From Caballeronia sordidicola (GTDB lineage Bacteria; Pseudomonadota; Gammaproteobacteria; Burkholderiales; Burkholderiaceae): a stretch of 64,000 bases of DNA. Below the pieces are notes generated by a model. It saw only the letters and a program-made list of their open reading frames with translations, searched no databases and was not told the DNA's origin. The position numbers and the translations under genes are program-made. Where the stretch lies: contig NZ_JNFG01000013.1 in the NCBI RefSeq assembly GCF_000729995.1, forward strand, positions 62,001 through 126,000, in the 5' to 3' direction. How positions within the stretch are numbered: position 1 is the first letter of the stretch; each line of letters opens with the position of its first letter. Of this stretch, positions 16,165-26,965 are shown piece after piece.

Positions 16165-16551
16165 TCATCCACCCAGTAAATCGATCACTTGCAGAATGTC
16201 CTTGCGCAATTGATCGACATCGACCGCTACATTTACCTGGGGAACCGCACCACTTTCCTGCGTGTCCTCGATATCAGCCGAACCGTTCGGACGTCCATGT
16301 GAATCGAGCCGATTGCGCGCGCCATTGATCGTAAAACCCTGCTCATAAAGCAATTCACGAATGCGGCGGATCAGCAGCACTTCGTGATGCTGATAATAGC
16401 GGCGGTTGCCACGCCGCTTGACGGGCCTCAGTTGCGTGAACTCCTGTTCCCAGTAGCGCAGCACGTGCGGCTTGACGCCGCATAACTCGCTGACCTCACC
16501 GATGGTGAAGTAGCGCTTGGCTGGAATCGGGGGCAGGACGACTTTTTCCAT
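16165..16551 (-). CDS. MerR family transcriptional regulator
   Basis: 128 residues with the MerR winged-helix signature at the N-terminus: YFTIGEVSELCGVKPHVLRY, then WEQEF and the RRYYQ segment of the wing. The C-terminal half is short and has no effector-binding cysteines of the metal-sensing type. In Burkholderia-like genomes such a gene regularly follows ihfA, and here it starts 87 bases after it on the same strand. The ATG at 16551 is preferred over an in-frame TTG two codons upstream. Target genes are unknown. Confidence 0.9.
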   Translation of the reverse strand: MEKVVLPPIPAKRYFTIGEVSELCGVKPHVLRYWEQEFTQLRPVKRRGNRRYYQHHEVLLIRRIRELLYEQGFTINGARNRLDSHGRPNGSADIEDTQESGAVPQVNVAVDVDQLRKDILQVIDLLGG

Positions 16552-16638
16552 CGTCAATCAACCAATAGGGTGAATGTCGCGAATGGGGCTAATGTCGCTA
16601 ATAAGCGCTCGGGCAGCACATGGCAAATGCCCGTCACT

Positions 16639-17049
16639 TCAGCGGCCGAAACTGTTTTCAGCACCGGCTTCCACCAGCGCTTTCAACTTCTGACTCGCAT
16701 GAAACGTGACAACACGACGCGCCGCGATAGGAATAGCTTCCCCCGTTTTTGGATTACGTCCGGGACGCTGCGGTTTGTCGCGTAGCTGAAAGTTACCAAA
16801 GCCGGATAGCTTGACACTGTCGCCGCTTTCAAGCGCGTCGCGAATGACCTCGAAAAACGCTTCCACCATATCTTTGGCTTCGCGCTTATTCAACCCGACA
16901 TGGTCAAATAGCATTTCGGCCAATTCGGCTTTTGTCAGCGTAGGCGTTTCTGCCGTTGCCGCACCGTTCGAAGTGGGAACATCTCGGATCATGGCGCTGC
17001 GTTGCGCCGAAAGAAGGGCTTCGAAATCACTCGAGTTCATTTGGTTCAT
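16639..17049 (-). CDS. ihfA: Integration host factor subunit alpha
   Basis: 136 residues. From about residue 37 the sequence is a classic IHF-alpha: [20 protein letters not shown], the [20 protein letters not shown] beta-arm region with the minor-groove intercalating proline, and [14 protein letters not shown]. The N-terminal ~36 residues ([16 protein letters not shown] onward) extend past the E. coli protein, as seen in related betaproteobacteria. IHF bends DNA as an alpha-beta heterodimer in transcription, replication and recombination. It lies 47 bases downstream of pheT, the usual place. Confidence 0.95.
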   Translation of the reverse strand: MNQMNSSDFEALLSAQRSAMIRDVPTSNGAATAETPTLTKAELAEMLFDHVGLNKREAKDMVEAFFEVIRDALESGDSVKLSGFGNFQLRDKPQRPGRNPKTGEAIPIAARRVVTFHASQKLKALVEAGAENSFGR

Positions 17050-17096
17050 ATCGAAAAAATGGCGTAACGATGAAGACGGAGGGTGCCAACTGCAGG

Positions 17097-19532
17097 CTAT
17101 CCGCGCAATCGCGCGCCATGTACTCGAGCCAAGCGTTCCACCATTGTTTTGATGGCCGTTTCGACCGTTTCGTCCTGAAGCGTCCCGCCAGTATCTTGCA
17201 ACGTTACACGGAAGGCAAGGCTTTTCTCGTGCGCGTCCAACCCACCGGAAGTGCTTGATTTTGGACGAAATTCGTCGAATAAAGCAACCCTCGCGACATG
17301 CTTGCAGGCGGGCTCCGAACGAGCACTTTCCAGCTCGTCGATGAGCGCCTGCACCTCCACTTTCTGGTCCACGACAATCGCAATATCGCGGCGAACCGGC
17401 GGGAATTTCGGCACCTCGGACGGTACCGGCAATGCGCGTTGCATCAGCGCTTCAGCTTCGATTTCGAACAAAACCGGCGCGTGGGGCAAATCGTATTTCT
17501 GCATCCAGCGCGGATGCAGGTCACCGATCCAGCCCACCGCCCGGCCGTCAATTTCGATCCGGGCGCTGCGTCCCGGATGCAGCGCCGGATGTTCCGCTTT
17601 CACGAAACGCGGCACGACCGGCGCGAACAGCGCTTCCACGTCGCCTTTTACGTCGAAGAAATCGACGCCGCGTGACGGCTTTGCGCCCCATTGCTCTTCG
17701 AACGCCGGACCATAAGCCAGGCCGCCGATCATTTTCGGCTGGTCGAAACCTTCAATGGCCAGTTCGCCTGCCTTGATCGCCGGATCGTGCAGGAACACGC
17801 GACCCGCTTCGAACACGCGAATCCGGTCCGCGCGCCGATTCAGGTTGTAGCGCAGCACGCTGATCAGGCTGCCGAACAACGTGGTGCGCATGACCGAAAG
17901 CTGGCTCGCGATCGGATTCAGCAATTTCACGGGATTCGTGTTGCCGGCGAAATCCGCTTCCCATTCGGCATCGACGAAACTGAAGTTCACCGTTTCCGCG
18001 TAATCGCGCGCGGCTACGGCGTGGCGCAGCACGTGAATGGAACGCTTCGTCTCGTTGGTCGGACGCATTTCACTGATCGCGACCGGCGGGCGCGCCGGAA
18101 TTTTTTCGAAGCCATAAATGCGCGCGACTTCTTCGATCAAGTCTTCTTCAATTTCGATGTCGAATCGATACGGCGGCGGCGTGACGGCAAACGTGTCGCC
18201 CTGTCGCGTGAACGTCAGTCCAAGCCGCGTGAAAATCTGCGCGATTTCTTCAGCGTCAATTTTCACGCCGATGATCCGGTTCGCGCGCGATACGCGCATG
18301 CTCACCGGCTCGCGTGTCGGCACGTTGAGCGTCTGGTCGTCTACAGGACCTGCGTTACCGCCGCAAATATCGAGGATCAGCCTGGAAATGCGCTCGATAT
18401 GCTCGACGGTCGTCGAATAATCCACGCCGCGCTCGAAGCGATGCGCCGCGTCGGTGGAAAAGTTGTACTTGCGCGCGCGGCCACGGATGCTGTCCGGCCA
18501 CCAGAACGCGGCTTCAAGGTAAATGTTGGTCGTGTCGAGCGAAACGGCCGTGCTGTCTCCGCCCATGATTCCGGCGAGGCTTTCCACGTGGCGGTCGTCC
18601 GCGATCACACCGACGGTTTCATCGAGTTCCACCGTGTTGCCGTTCAGCAGCTTGAGCGTCTCGCCCTTCTTTCCCCAGCGCACTTCAATACCACCGTGGA
18701 TCTTGTCGAGATCAAACACGTGCGATGGGCGGCCGAGTTCGAGCATCACGTAATTCGAGATATCGACGAGTGCGGAAATGCTGCGCTGACCCGAGCGTTC
18801 GAGACGCTCGACCATCCAGTGCGGCGTTTTTGCGTGCGCGTTCACGCCGCGAATCACGCGGCCCGAGAAGCGTCCGCAGAGATCCGGCGCCAGCACCTTG
18901 ACCGGCAGGATTTCATCGATAGAAACAGCAACCGGCGGCATCTCAAGCGCATGCAACGGCGCGCCCGTGATGGCGGCGGTTTCCCGCGCGACGCCGAATA
19001 CCGACAAACAATCGGCCTTGTTCGGCGTGAGCTTGATCTCGAAAACGGTGTCGTCGAGGTTGAGCGTCTGGCGAATGTCCTGGCCGATCGGGGTATCGGC
19101 GGGCAGGATCAGCAAACCGCTGTGATCTTCCGACAGCTTCAGTTCGCGCGCCGAGCACAACATGCCCTGGCTTTCCACGCCGCGCAGTTTGGACAGCTTG
19201 ATCGCGAATGGCGCACCGCCCGCTTCCGCCGGCGGCAACTCAGCGCCGACCAGCGCGACCGGCACCTTGATTCCCGGCGACACGTTCGGCGCACCGCACA
19301 CAATGGTCAGCGTCTCGCCGGTGCCGGCGTCGACCTGACACACGTTGAGCTTGTCGGCGTTCGGATGCTTCGCCACTTCGAGCACCTGCCCGACGACGAT
19401 CTTCGTGGTCGGCGGCGCGACGGGCGTGAGGCCTTCCACTTCGAGACCCACCATGGTCAGCGCGTGCGAGAGTTCATCGGTCGAGAGCTTGGGATCGACG
19501 AAAGTTCTAAGCCAGGATTCCGGGAATTGCAT
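17097..19532 (-). CDS. pheT: Phenylalanine--tRNA ligase beta subunit
   Basis: 811 residues, full length for the bacterial beta subunit. It begins [20 protein letters not shown]; a tRNA-binding (EMAP-like) domain follows at ~40-150 ([20 protein letters not shown]), then the B3/B4 and B5 domains, and the FDX-ACB anticodon-binding fold at the C-terminus ([17 protein letters not shown]). With PheS it forms the heterotetramer that charges tRNA-Phe. The gene lies 106 bases after pheS and is followed by ihfA. Confidence 0.97.
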   Translation of the reverse strand: MQFPESWLRTFVDPKLSTDELSHALTMVGLEVEGLTPVAPPTTKIVVGQVLEVAKHPNADKLNVCQVDAGTGETLTIVCGAPNVSPGIKVPVALVGAELPPAEAGGAPFAIKLSKLRGVESQGMLCSARELKLSEDHSGLLILPADTPIGQDIRQTLNLDDTVFEIKLTPNKADCLSVFGVARETAAITGAPLHALEMPPVAVSIDEILPVKVLAPDLCGRFSGRVIRGVNAHAKTPHWMVERLERSGQRSISALVDISNYVMLELGRPSHVFDLDKIHGGIEVRWGKKGETLKLLNGNTVELDETVGVIADDRHVESLAGIMGGDSTAVSLDTTNIYLEAAFWWPDSIRGRARKYNFSTDAAHRFERGVDYSTTVEHIERISRLILDICGGNAGPVDDQTLNVPTREPVSMRVSRANRIIGVKIDAEEIAQIFTRLGLTFTRQGDTFAVTPPPYRFDIEIEEDLIEEVARIYGFEKIPARPPVAISEMRPTNETKRSIHVLRHAVAARDYAETVNFSFVDAEWEADFAGNTNPVKLLNPIASQLSVMRTTLFGSLISVLRYNLNRRADRIRVFEAGRVFLHDPAIKAGELAIEGFDQPKMIGGLAYGPAFEEQWGAKPSRGVDFFDVKGDVEALFAPVVPRFVKAEHPALHPGRSARIEIDGRAVGWIGDLHPRWMQKYDLPHAPVLFEIEAEALMQRALPVPSEVPKFPPVRRDIAIVVDQKVEVQALIDELESARSEPACKHVARVALFDEFRPKSSTSGGLDAHEKSLAFRVTLQDTGGTLQDETVETAIKTMVERLARVHGARLRG

Positions 19533-19638
19533 GTGTGTCTAGTTTCGAAATGAGGTTCGACATAAGTCGTGTCTGCGTCCGGACTTTTACGTTACCAGGT
19601 CCGGACAACGGCCCGCAGCAGCTTGCGCAACGTTTAGG

Positions 19639-20652
19639 TCAGGCAAATTGCTCGAGGAAACGCAGATCGTTTTCGAAGAACAGGCGCAGGTCCTGCACGC
19701 CATAACGCAGCATGGTCAGGCGTTCGAGGCCGCTGCCGAATGCAAAACCGATATACCGTTCCGGGTCGAGTCCCATGTTGCGGATCACGTTCGGATGCAC
19801 TTGTCCCGAGCCCGAGATTTCCAGCCATTTTCCGGCGTTCTTGCCGTGCTCGAACATCATGTCGATTTCGGCGGACGGCTCGGTAAACGGGAAATACGAC
19901 GGGCGGAAGCGCACGAGAATGTCGTCGCGCTCGAAGAATTTCTTCAGGAAGTCGGAGTACACGCCCTTCAGGTCGGCGAAGCTGATGTTCTCTTCAATCC
20001 ACAGCCCTTCGACCTGATTGAACATGGGCGAATGCGTAGCGTCGCTGTCCACCCGATACGTCCGACCCGGCACGATCACCTTGATAGGCGGGTTATTCAT
20101 GCGCGCGTAGCGCACCTGCATCGGGCTGGTATGCGTGCGCAGCAGCAGTTGCCGGCCATCCGCATCCTTGCCGTCGATATAAAACGTGTCCTGCATCGAA
20201 CGCGCCGGATGATTCTCGGGGCTATTCAGTGCAGTGAAGTTGTACCAGTCCGTCTCGATTTCGGGGCCGTCGGCCACATCGAAACCAATCGTACTGAAAA
20301 TCTGTTCCACGCGTTCCCACGTGCGCATGACCGGATGCAGGCTGCCGGCGCCGAGACCACGGCCAGGCAACGTAACATCGATCGATTCCGATGCAAGCCG
20401 CTGATTCAGCAACACATCCGCCAGCGCCTGACGGCGCGCGTTCAGCGCTGCTTCCACCTGCTGCTTGACCGCGTTGATACGTGCACCTTCGGTCTTGCGG
20501 GCTTCAGGATCGAGTTTGCCCAAGCCTTTCAGCAGATCCGTGAGCACCCCGGACTTACCAAGAAAGCGGGCCTTTTCATTTTCGAGCGTGACCGCATCGG
20601 CGGCATTTTCGAAGGCATTTCGCGCGTCGGCGACAATCTGGTCCAGATCCAT
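19639..20652 (-). CDS. pheS: Phenylalanine--tRNA ligase alpha subunit
   Basis: 337 residues from the ATG at 20652 ([18 protein letters not shown]), the usual start and length for this family; in-frame ATGs at 20682 and further upstream would add residues not typical of PheS. Class II motifs are seen in [27 protein letters not shown] and the C-terminal [13 protein letters not shown]. It catalyses phenylalanine activation and tRNA charging with PheT. A terminator hairpin lies between rplT and this gene, so expression may come partly from its own promoter. Confidence 0.96.
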   Translation of the reverse strand: MDLDQIVADARNAFENAADAVTLENEKARFLGKSGVLTDLLKGLGKLDPEARKTEGARINAVKQQVEAALNARRQALADVLLNQRLASESIDVTLPGRGLGAGSLHPVMRTWERVEQIFSTIGFDVADGPEIETDWYNFTALNSPENHPARSMQDTFYIDGKDADGRQLLLRTHTSPMQVRYARMNNPPIKVIVPGRTYRVDSDATHSPMFNQVEGLWIEENISFADLKGVYSDFLKKFFERDDILVRFRPSYFPFTEPSAEIDMMFEHGKNAGKWLEISGSGQVHPNVIRNMGLDPERYIGFAFGSGLERLTMLRYGVQDLRLFFENDLRFLEQFA

Positions 20653-20760
20653 TGATCCCATCATTTCAGCGTCAAAGTTCATCTGATCGTTTTCGGGCCG
20701 ATGGTTACGCGACGTTTCCATCATTCTCGCGTCAGCCAAGCGTCACCGGCTTCACCAACA

Positions 20761-20792
20761 AAAACGGGGCTCGACAAGAGCCCCGTTTTTTA
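20761..20792 (-). terminator. Rho-independent terminator or attenuator between rplT and pheS
   Basis: ACGGGGCTC and GAGCCCCGT form a 9-bp GC-rich stem around the 5-base loop GACAA (plus strand 20764-20786). A-runs and T-runs on either side would give a U-tract in both directions. It lies 71 bases after the rplT stop and 108 before the pheS start. I see no Phe-rich leader peptide of the pheM type, so simple (partial) termination is more likely than classical attenuation. Confidence 0.8.
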
Positions 20793-20863
20793 GTCGTTGC
20801 GCTGTCCGGTTAGAGACAACGCTACAACGAACCACGCAGTACCAATCTCGCTAATAAGCTCGA

Positions 20864-21223
20864 TCAGGCTGCAACGGCGGCTTTTACCTGCTTGACGATC
20901 GCAGCAAAAGCAGCCTTGTCGAACACAGCCATGTCGGCCAGCACCTTGCGGTCGAGTTCGATCGAAGCCTTCTTCAGGCCGTTGATGAACACGCTGTACG
21001 TCATGTCGTGCTGACGCACCGCCGCGTTGATACGCGTGATCCACAAAGCACGGAACACACGCTTCTTGTTGCGGCGATCGCGATAGGCATATTGCCCGGC
21101 GCGCATGACCGCTTGCTTGGCGATGCGATAGACGTTATTGCGACGGCCGCGGTAACCCTTGGCCAGCTTGATGATCTTCTTGTGACGGGCCCGTGCGGTA
21201 ACCCCACGTTTGACTCTAGGCAT
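20864..21223 (-). CDS. rplT: 50S ribosomal protein L20
   Basis: 119 residues, standard length. The basic N-terminus ([33 protein letters not shown]) and the core [20 protein letters not shown] are diagnostic of L20, which binds 23S rRNA during early 50S assembly and in E. coli represses its own operon. An AGGAGC site precedes the ATG. It starts 29 bases after rpmI. Confidence 0.98.
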   Translation of the reverse strand: MPRVKRGVTARARHKKIIKLAKGYRGRRNNVYRIAKQAVMRAGQYAYRDRRNKKRVFRALWITRINAAVRQHDMTYSVFINGLKKASIELDRKVLADMAVFDKAAFAAIVKQVKAAVAA

Positions 21224-21252
21224 AGTGCGCTCCTGTGAGTGTCAGTTAAGGG

Positions 21253-21450
21253 TTAAGCGAACGGCAACATTGCGCGCACAGAATTCATGTCAGATGCATG
21301 AACTTCCGTGGAACCGCGCAGATGGCGTTTTACCTTGGTGGTCTTCTTGGTAAGAATGTGACGCTTGAAGGCTTGACCACGCTTGATGGTACCGCCCGGA
21401 CGCACCACGAAGCGCTTTGCAGCACTCTTCTTGGTCTTCATCTTCGGCAT
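21253..21450 (-). CDS. rpmI: 50S ribosomal protein L35
   Basis: 65 residues, the usual size. The sequence [20 protein letters not shown], then the [20 protein letters not shown] stretch, is typical L35. The start at 21450 follows GGAG; upstream in-frame codons to 21534 do not resemble L35. It is 234 bases from infC, a gap long enough to hold a leader structure, such as the L20-responsive control region known in E. coli, though I cannot confirm one here. Confidence 0.97.
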   Translation of the reverse strand: MPKMKTKKSAAKRFVVRPGGTIKRGQAFKRHILTKKTTKVKRHLRGSTEVHASDMNSVRAMLPFA

Positions 21451-21684
21451 GAAACTACTCCAGTTTATTTGATGGATATGGGTGTGCGGTCGATCCATTC
21501 GATCCTGACCCGCCCTTCGAAACCCACATGCCACTTATGAGCGGCAGGCTTTTGACAGCCACCGCTTTTTCATGAGAGCCGCCATTATCCGGCAGCGCCC
21601 TGAAACCTGCTCAAACGATGCCGCGCAGACCTTTGCAAACTTCCCGGCCGCGCGATCCATCGTCTTTGAACTACATCTATTCAA

Positions 21685-22209
21685 TTACTTCTTTTTCTTC
21701 GGCGCCATGACCATGATCATCTGGCGCCCTTCCATCTTCGGCATTTGCTCGACCTGACCGTGCTCTTCGAGATCGGTCTTCAACCGCTCGAGCACGCGCA
21801 TGCCAATTTCCTGGTGAGCCATTTCCCGACCGCGAAAACGCAACGTGATTTTCGTCTTGTCGCCATCTTCGAGGAAGCGCGTGAGGTTGCGCAGTTTCAC
21901 GTTGTAGTCACCGTCGTCGGTGCCCGGCCGGAACTTGACTTCCTTGACCTGAACGATCTTCTGCTTGAGTTTCGCCTCGTGCTGCTTCTTGGCTTCCGAG
22001 TACTTGAACTTGCCGTAGTCCATCAACCGGGCGACAGGCGGGACAGCCTGAGGCGCGATTTCGACGAGATCCACGTCCTGTTGCTCCGACATGCGGAAAG
22101 CATCGGCGAGCTTCACGATTCCTAGCGGCTCGTTGTCCACTCCGACCAGGCGCAATTCAGGCGCCGTGATTTCCCCGTTGATGCGATGTGCAGACTTATC
22201 AGTAGCGAT
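21685..22209 (-). CDS. infC: Translation initiation factor IF-3 (ATC start codon)
   Basis: 174 residues when started at ATC (22207-22209), which follows a GAGGAAACGTAAC spacer with a good ribosome-binding site. From there the frame reads (M)[19 protein letters not shown], the conserved IF-3 opening; no in-frame ATG or GTG is available near it, and starting at the TTG at 22155 would delete 18 conserved residues. The N-domain has [16 protein letters not shown] and the C-domain has [20 protein letters not shown], ending APKKKK. IF-3 binds the 30S subunit, checks the start codon and itself discriminates against rare starts, so the ATC codon is the basis of autoregulation in this family. Confidence 0.96.
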   Translation of the reverse strand: MATDKSAHRINGEITAPELRLVGVDNEPLGIVKLADAFRMSEQQDVDLVEIAPQAVPPVARLMDYGKFKYSEAKKQHEAKLKQKIVQVKEVKFRPGTDDGDYNVKLRNLTRFLEDGDKTKITLRFRGREMAHQEIGMRVLERLKTDLEEHGQVEQMPKMEGRQMIMVMAPKKKK

Positions 22210-22258
22210 GTTACGTTTCCTCTAAAAATCTAAAAAACTAGCCGCGCTGCGGGTGGGC

Positions 22259-24166
22259 TTACTTGTACGCCTGCACGTCTTGCTGCAGACGCTCAAGGAA
22301 TGCATCGACCGGCATTACGCCAGCATCGATACCGCCACGAGCACGCACGGCTACGGTTTGTGCATCACGCTCTTTGTCCCCGACAACCAGCAAATACGGG
22401 ACCTTCTGCATTGTGTGCTCTCGTATTTTATAGCTAATCTTCTCGTTGCGCAAATCGCTCTCTACTCTAAGCCCTTGTTTTTGCAACGATTGGGTCAGCT
22501 GCAGTGCATATTCAGACTGACTTTCAGCGATATTCAGCACCACAGCCTGTACCGGCGCGAGCCAGGACGGCATTGCACCAGCGTGGTGCTCGATCAGAAT
22601 GCCGAGAAAACGCTCCATGGAACCGACGATCGCACGGTGCAGCATCACCGGGCGCTTGCGACTGTTGTCTTCCGATACGTACTCGGCGCCCAAGCGCTCC
22701 GGCAAGACCATGTCGAGCTGCAGCGTGCCGCATTGCCATGACCGGCCGAGCGCGTCCTTGATGTGGTATTCGACCTTCGGACCGTAGAACGCACCCTCAC
22801 CCGGCAATTCTTCCCACGTGAGACCACACGCTGTCAGCGCCTCGCGCAGGCCCTGTTCCGAGCGATCCCACGTTTCGTCCGTTCCGGCACGCGCATCCGG
22901 ACGCAGCGACAGCTTGATGTCGATGTGATCGAAGCCGAAATCCTTGTAGATGCTCATCGCGAGCGTGTTGAACGCGATCGACTCCTCGATGAACTGGTCT
23001 TCCGTACAGAAAATGTGAGCGTCGTCCTGGACGAAACCACGCACGCGCATCAGGCCATGCAACGCGCCCGACGCTTCGTTCCGGTGGCACGAGCCAAATT
23101 CCGCGTAACGCAGCGGCAAGTCGCGATATGAACGCAAGCCATGATTGAACACCTGCACGTGGCCAGGACAGTTCATCGGCTTGATGGCGTAATCGCGCTT
23201 TTCCGACTCCGTCGTGAACATGTTTTCACGATAGTTCTGCCAGTGACCCGACGCTTCCCACAGCGAGCGGTCCATGATCATCGGCGTCTTGATTTCGAGA
23301 TAACCGACTTCGCTCAGGCGGCGACGGATATATTGCTCGACCTGTTGCCAGATTGCCCAGCCTTTCGGGTGCCAGAACACCATGCCCGGCGCCTCTTCCT
23401 GCAGATGGAACAGGTCGAGTTGCTTCGCGAGCTTGCGGTGATCGCGCTTCTCGGCTTCCTCGAGCATGTGCAGATACGCTTCCTGGTCTTCCTTCTTCGT
23501 CCAGGCCGTGCCGTAGATACGCTGCAACTGTTCGTTCTTCGAATCGCCGCGCCAGTAGGCGCCCGCGACCTTCATCAGCTTGAAGACCTTCAGCTTGCCG
23601 GTAGATGGCACGTGCGGGCCGCGGCAAAGATCCGTGAAACTGCCGTGCGAATACAGCTTGATATCGTCGGTGGACGGGATCGACTCGATAATCTCCGCCT
23701 TGTACTTTTCGCCGATGCTCTTGAAGTAGTCGACCGCTTCACCACGCGTCACCACACGGCGCGAGACAGGTTCGTCCTTCTTCGCGATTTCGGCCATGCG
23801 CTTTTCGATCTTCTCGAGATCTTCCGGCGTGAAGGGACGGCTGTACGCGAAGTCGTAGTAGAAACCGTTCTCGATCACAGGACCGATCGTGACCTGGGCA
23901 TCCGGATACAGGTCCTTGACCGCGTAAGCAAGCAAATGCGCCGTGGAGTGGCGAATGATGTCGAGGCCGTCAGCGTCTTTTTCAGTGACGATGGCGAGCG
24001 ACGCGTCGTGATCGATCAGCGTGGACGTATCGACGAGCTCGCCGTCGAGTTTGCCGCCCAGCGCGGCTTTCGCGAGTCCCGCGCCAATCGACGCGGCAAC
24101 TTCCGCAACCGTCACAGGGTGGTCGTACTGTCGGACTGACCCGTCGGGCAAACGTATCGAAACCAT
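22259..24166 (-). CDS. thrS: Threonine--tRNA ligase
   Basis: 635 residues. The start at 24166 ([20 protein letters not shown]) is chosen because GGAGAACGAA lies directly before it; an in-frame ATG four codons upstream falls inside that site. Domains in order: TGS at ~1-60, the second additional (editing) domain with [20 protein letters not shown], the class II core with [12 protein letters not shown] carrying the zinc-binding cysteine, and the anticodon-binding domain at the C-terminus. It charges tRNA-Thr. It is first in the thrS-infC-rpmI-rplT operon, 49 bases before infC. Confidence 0.97.
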   Translation of the reverse strand: MVSIRLPDGSVRQYDHPVTVAEVAASIGAGLAKAALGGKLDGELVDTSTLIDHDASLAIVTEKDADGLDIIRHSTAHLLAYAVKDLYPDAQVTIGPVIENGFYYDFAYSRPFTPEDLEKIEKRMAEIAKKDEPVSRRVVTRGEAVDYFKSIGEKYKAEIIESIPSTDDIKLYSHGSFTDLCRGPHVPSTGKLKVFKLMKVAGAYWRGDSKNEQLQRIYGTAWTKKEDQEAYLHMLEEAEKRDHRKLAKQLDLFHLQEEAPGMVFWHPKGWAIWQQVEQYIRRRLSEVGYLEIKTPMIMDRSLWEASGHWQNYRENMFTTESEKRDYAIKPMNCPGHVQVFNHGLRSYRDLPLRYAEFGSCHRNEASGALHGLMRVRGFVQDDAHIFCTEDQFIEESIAFNTLAMSIYKDFGFDHIDIKLSLRPDARAGTDETWDRSEQGLREALTACGLTWEELPGEGAFYGPKVEYHIKDALGRSWQCGTLQLDMVLPERLGAEYVSEDNSRKRPVMLHRAIVGSMERFLGILIEHHAGAMPSWLAPVQAVVLNIAESQSEYALQLTQSLQKQGLRVESDLRNEKISYKIREHTMQKVPYLLVVGDKERDAQTVAVRARGGIDAGVMPVDAFLERLQQDVQAYK

Positions 24167-24243
24167 TTCGTTCTCCAAGACGCCGGCAGCCGACGTCCAA
24201 GTTCATTCAACAATGCCTTGCAAACGCCAAGTCAAACGCGCGA

Positions 24244-24284
24244 AGGCAAAAAAAATGCGGCCCCACATTTTGAGGGGCCGCATT
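24244..24284 (-). terminator. Rho-independent terminator upstream of thrS
   Basis: AATGCGGCCCC (24254-24264) pairs with GGGGCCGCATT (24274-24284) around a 9-base loop, and the minus strand then has a run of eight T. It lies between the tRNA-Val gene and thrS. It may end the tRNA transcript, or, being 78 bases before thrS, act as an attenuator in the thrS leader. Confidence 0.85.
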
Positions 24285-24445
24285 CACTTTTCCTACAACT
24301 GCAAAGGCGAAAGTGGTCCTCGACTAGCGTCGCTCCGAAACTGTTTCGGTCAACGTTCGCGGTGCCATCTTGTTCATTTGCCTTTCGCGCCAAGACGCTT
24401 GCTGCAGTTTTGAAAATCCGGCGTGAACCGGACTTCCACTTTCGT

Positions 24446-24522
24446 TGGTAGGCTCGATTGGACTCGAACCAACGACCCCCACCATGTCAAGGTGGTGCTC
24501 TAACCAGCTGAGCTACGAGCCT
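24446..24522 (-). tRNA. tRNA-Val (anticodon GAC)
   Basis: 77 bases including an encoded CCA. The acceptor arms AGGCTCG and CGAGCCT pair fully; the D-arm reads GCTCAGCTGGTTAGAGC, the anticodon stem-loop is CCACC-TTGACAT-GGTGG, giving anticodon GAC, and the T-arm is GTTGG-TTCGAGT-CCAAT. The discriminator is A. It lies between relA and thrS. Confidence 0.97.
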
Positions 24523-24697
24523 GAAGAAGCGAAATTATATGGAGCGTTTTGAATTTTGGCAAGTGCTTTCATGCGATGACACTGCAGATATTCGTCGATA
24601 CGTTTAAGAAGCATCGACAATGCGCTTCTAATTCAACGCGTTATCAACTCCTCAAGCTTGCGCGCAGGCATGCATTTTTCTAGGACGGCACCCAGCC

Positions 24698-26932
24698 TCA
24701 GGCGCGCCGCGATGCGCTCACCACGCCCTGCACTTCGCTTAGCAGCGAGCACGCACGCTGAATTTGCGCGGCGCTCGACACCTCGACCGTAAATTGCATA
24801 TACGCGACGTTGCGCCGGCTCTGTGTCTTCACGCCGGTCACGTTCATTTTCTCGCGCGCGAAGACTTCGGAGATATCGCGCAGCAAGCCTTGCCGATCGT
24901 TCGACTCCACCGCGAGATCGACCGGATACACCGACGATCCGCGTCCGCTCATCACGTCGGCGGACCACGCGGTCTCGAGCACACGTTCAGGTGAACGCTC
25001 GGCCATCCGCTGGAAGGTCGCGCAGTCACTGCGGTGGATCGACATGCCCTTGCCACGCGTCACGAAGCCCGCGATGCGATCCGGCGGAGCCGGACGGCAA
25101 CACCGTGCCAGTTGCGTCAGCAACGCGTCCACGCCGACCACCAGCACGCCGGTAGACGCACCTTGCGCTACGCTTTGTCCGCTGCTGCGCTTCTCGAATT
25201 GCGCCGGCGCTTCGGGCTCCGGTTCCGGCGGCGGGGTGTCGTGCAGCGCCTGCTCGATGTTGCGCAGGCTGAACTCTTCCTTGGCGACGACCGCGTACAG
25301 ATCTTCAGGCGTCTTGAAGCCGAGCTTCGATGCCAGCTGATCGAGATTGACGGACGTCTTGCCCTCACGCTGCAGCGTCTTTTCAACGAGCGTTCGCCCG
25401 TTCGCTATGTTCTCTTCGGAATCGACCGCGTTGAACCACGCACGCACCTTTTGCCGAGCCCGCGGGCTGTGCAAATAGCCGAGCAACGGATTGAGCCAGT
25501 CGCGTGACGGACCGCCCTCCTTCACTGCGACAATCTCGACCGTCTGGCCGTTCTGCAGCGGTGTGTTGAGCGGCACCATGGCCCCGTCGACCCGAGCGCC
25601 GCGGCAACGATGCCCAAGCTCGCTGTGCAGGTGATAAGCGAAGTCGACCGCGGTTGAGCCTTGCGGCATCGCGACCACGCGTGCCTGGGGCGTGAGCACG
25701 TAGATGTGGTCGTCGTCGAGCGTGGCCTCGCGCAAATGCTGCCAGGGTTGCGCGCCCGGCTGGTCGCCCTCGGAGACATCTTCTTTCCACGCCAGCAGTT
25801 GACGCAACCACGCGATCTTTTCGTCGTATTTGTCGCTGGCCGTCACCTGTCCGCCATACGCGCGCGCGCCGGCTTCCTTGTAGCGCCAGTGGGCTGCCAC
25901 GCCGTATTCGGCGAAGCCGTGCATGTCCTGCGTGCGGATCTGGACTTCAAATGCCCGCCCGTCGTCGCCTACCACGACGGTATGCAGCGATCGGTAACCG
26001 TTCGCTTTCGGTCGCGAAATGTAGTCGTCGAACTCTCGCGGCACCGGCTGCCACAAGTTATGGACGATACCGAGCACGGTGTAGCAATCCTTGATGTCGT
26101 CGACGATCACACGAAACGCACGTACGTCGTTCACCTCGGAAAAATCGAGTTCCTTGCCGCGCATCTTTTTCCAGATGCTGTAGATGTGCTTCGGCCGGCC
26201 GCTCACTTCCGCCCGGATATTCGCTGTGGCCAGTTCCTTCTGCAGGCTCGCGATAGCTTCGGTGACATACGCTTCGCGCTCGACGCGTTTTTCGTCGAGC
26301 AACTTGGCGATGCGCTTGTAGGTGGGCGGTTCCTCGAAGCGAAACGCGAGGTCTTCCAGTTCCCACTTCAATTGCCAGATGCCCAGCCGGTTCGCGAGCG
26401 GCGCGTAGATCTCGAGGGTTTCACGCGGCACGTCGGGTGAAGGTTCGAGCTTGTTCGCGGCGTAGTAGCGCAATGACTGCAGCCGCGACGCGAGCCGGAT
26501 CAACACCACGCGGATATCCTGTGCGAACGCAAGCAGCATCTTGCGCAGCGCTTCGACCTGGGCACGGCGCGCCGCTTGCGCGTCGCGACCCGTTTCCGGC
26601 AACGTTGCCTGCGTGGCCCGCGAACTGACCGAACCCAGCCGCCACAGCTTGCGGACGTCCGCGACGAGACCTTGCACTTCCGTGCCGAAACGCTCGCTGA
26701 TGACACGCTCGGGGTCGTCAATGTGCGGCGCAATGGCAAACAACGCCGCCGCCACAATGGCCGCGGAATCGACGTTCAACGTTTGCATGATCCGCGCCGT
26801 GCCGGCAGCGTGCTCGACCAGCAATTCCCCGCTGGTCAACCGCGCATCTCTCGCGTGTTCGCGCACGAACGCGAGCGCGTCGTCGACCGACGGCTCGGGT
26901 ATGGGTGCGGGGGAGACGGCGGTATCAGGCAT
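24698..26932 (-). CDS. relA: GTP pyrophosphokinase, synthetase-type RelA
   Basis: 744 residues with the long RSH layout. The N-terminal HD-hydrolase region is degenerate: around residues 65-73 it reads FAIAPHIDD instead of the active HDxxED-type sequence, so (p)ppGpp hydrolysis is not expected. The synthetase domain has VIVDDIKDCYTVLGIVHNLW and the nucleotide-binding SRPKANGYRSLHTVV stretch. A TGS domain follows (HIYVLTPQARVVAMPQGSTA), then a zinc-finger-like region with RCCRPAPPDRIAGF and a C-terminal ACT domain. It makes (p)ppGpp on ribosomes stalled with uncharged tRNA. A bifunctional SpoT would be elsewhere in the genome. Confidence 0.95.
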   Translation of the reverse strand: MPDTAVSPAPIPEPSVDDALAFVREHARDARLTSGELLVEHAAGTARIMQTLNVDSAAIVAAALFAIAPHIDDPERVISERFGTEVQGLVADVRKLWRLGSVSSRATQATLPETGRDAQAARRAQVEALRKMLLAFAQDIRVVLIRLASRLQSLRYYAANKLEPSPDVPRETLEIYAPLANRLGIWQLKWELEDLAFRFEEPPTYKRIAKLLDEKRVEREAYVTEAIASLQKELATANIRAEVSGRPKHIYSIWKKMRGKELDFSEVNDVRAFRVIVDDIKDCYTVLGIVHNLWQPVPREFDDYISRPKANGYRSLHTVVVGDDGRAFEVQIRTQDMHGFAEYGVAAHWRYKEAGARAYGGQVTASDKYDEKIAWLRQLLAWKEDVSEGDQPGAQPWQHLREATLDDDHIYVLTPQARVVAMPQGSTAVDFAYHLHSELGHRCRGARVDGAMVPLNTPLQNGQTVEIVAVKEGGPSRDWLNPLLGYLHSPRARQKVRAWFNAVDSEENIANGRTLVEKTLQREGKTSVNLDQLASKLGFKTPEDLYAVVAKEEFSLRNIEQALHDTPPPEPEPEAPAQFEKRSSGQSVAQGASTGVLVVGVDALLTQLARCCRPAPPDRIAGFVTRGKGMSIHRSDCATFQRMAERSPERVLETAWSADVMSGRGSSVYPVDLAVESNDRQGLLRDISEVFAREKMNVTGVKTQSRRNVAYMQFTVEVSSAAQIQRACSLLSEVQGVVSASRRA

Positions 26933-26965
26933 ACGGATTAATCTGGTGCTCGCAATGTTCCCGGC

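Noticed and set aside
17691..19553. Long plus-strand frame of 620 codons antisense to pheT
   Set aside because: It is rich in Arg, His, Val and Asp, as expected for the antisense of a GC-rich gene, and pheT is certain.
19648..20655. Long plus-strand frame antisense to pheS
   Set aside because: It is a shadow of pheS, with no start signal and no family resemblance.
20652..20863. Phe-rich leader peptide (pheM-like) upstream of pheS
   Set aside because: I looked for one around the terminator on the minus strand; no short frame with consecutive Phe codons was found.
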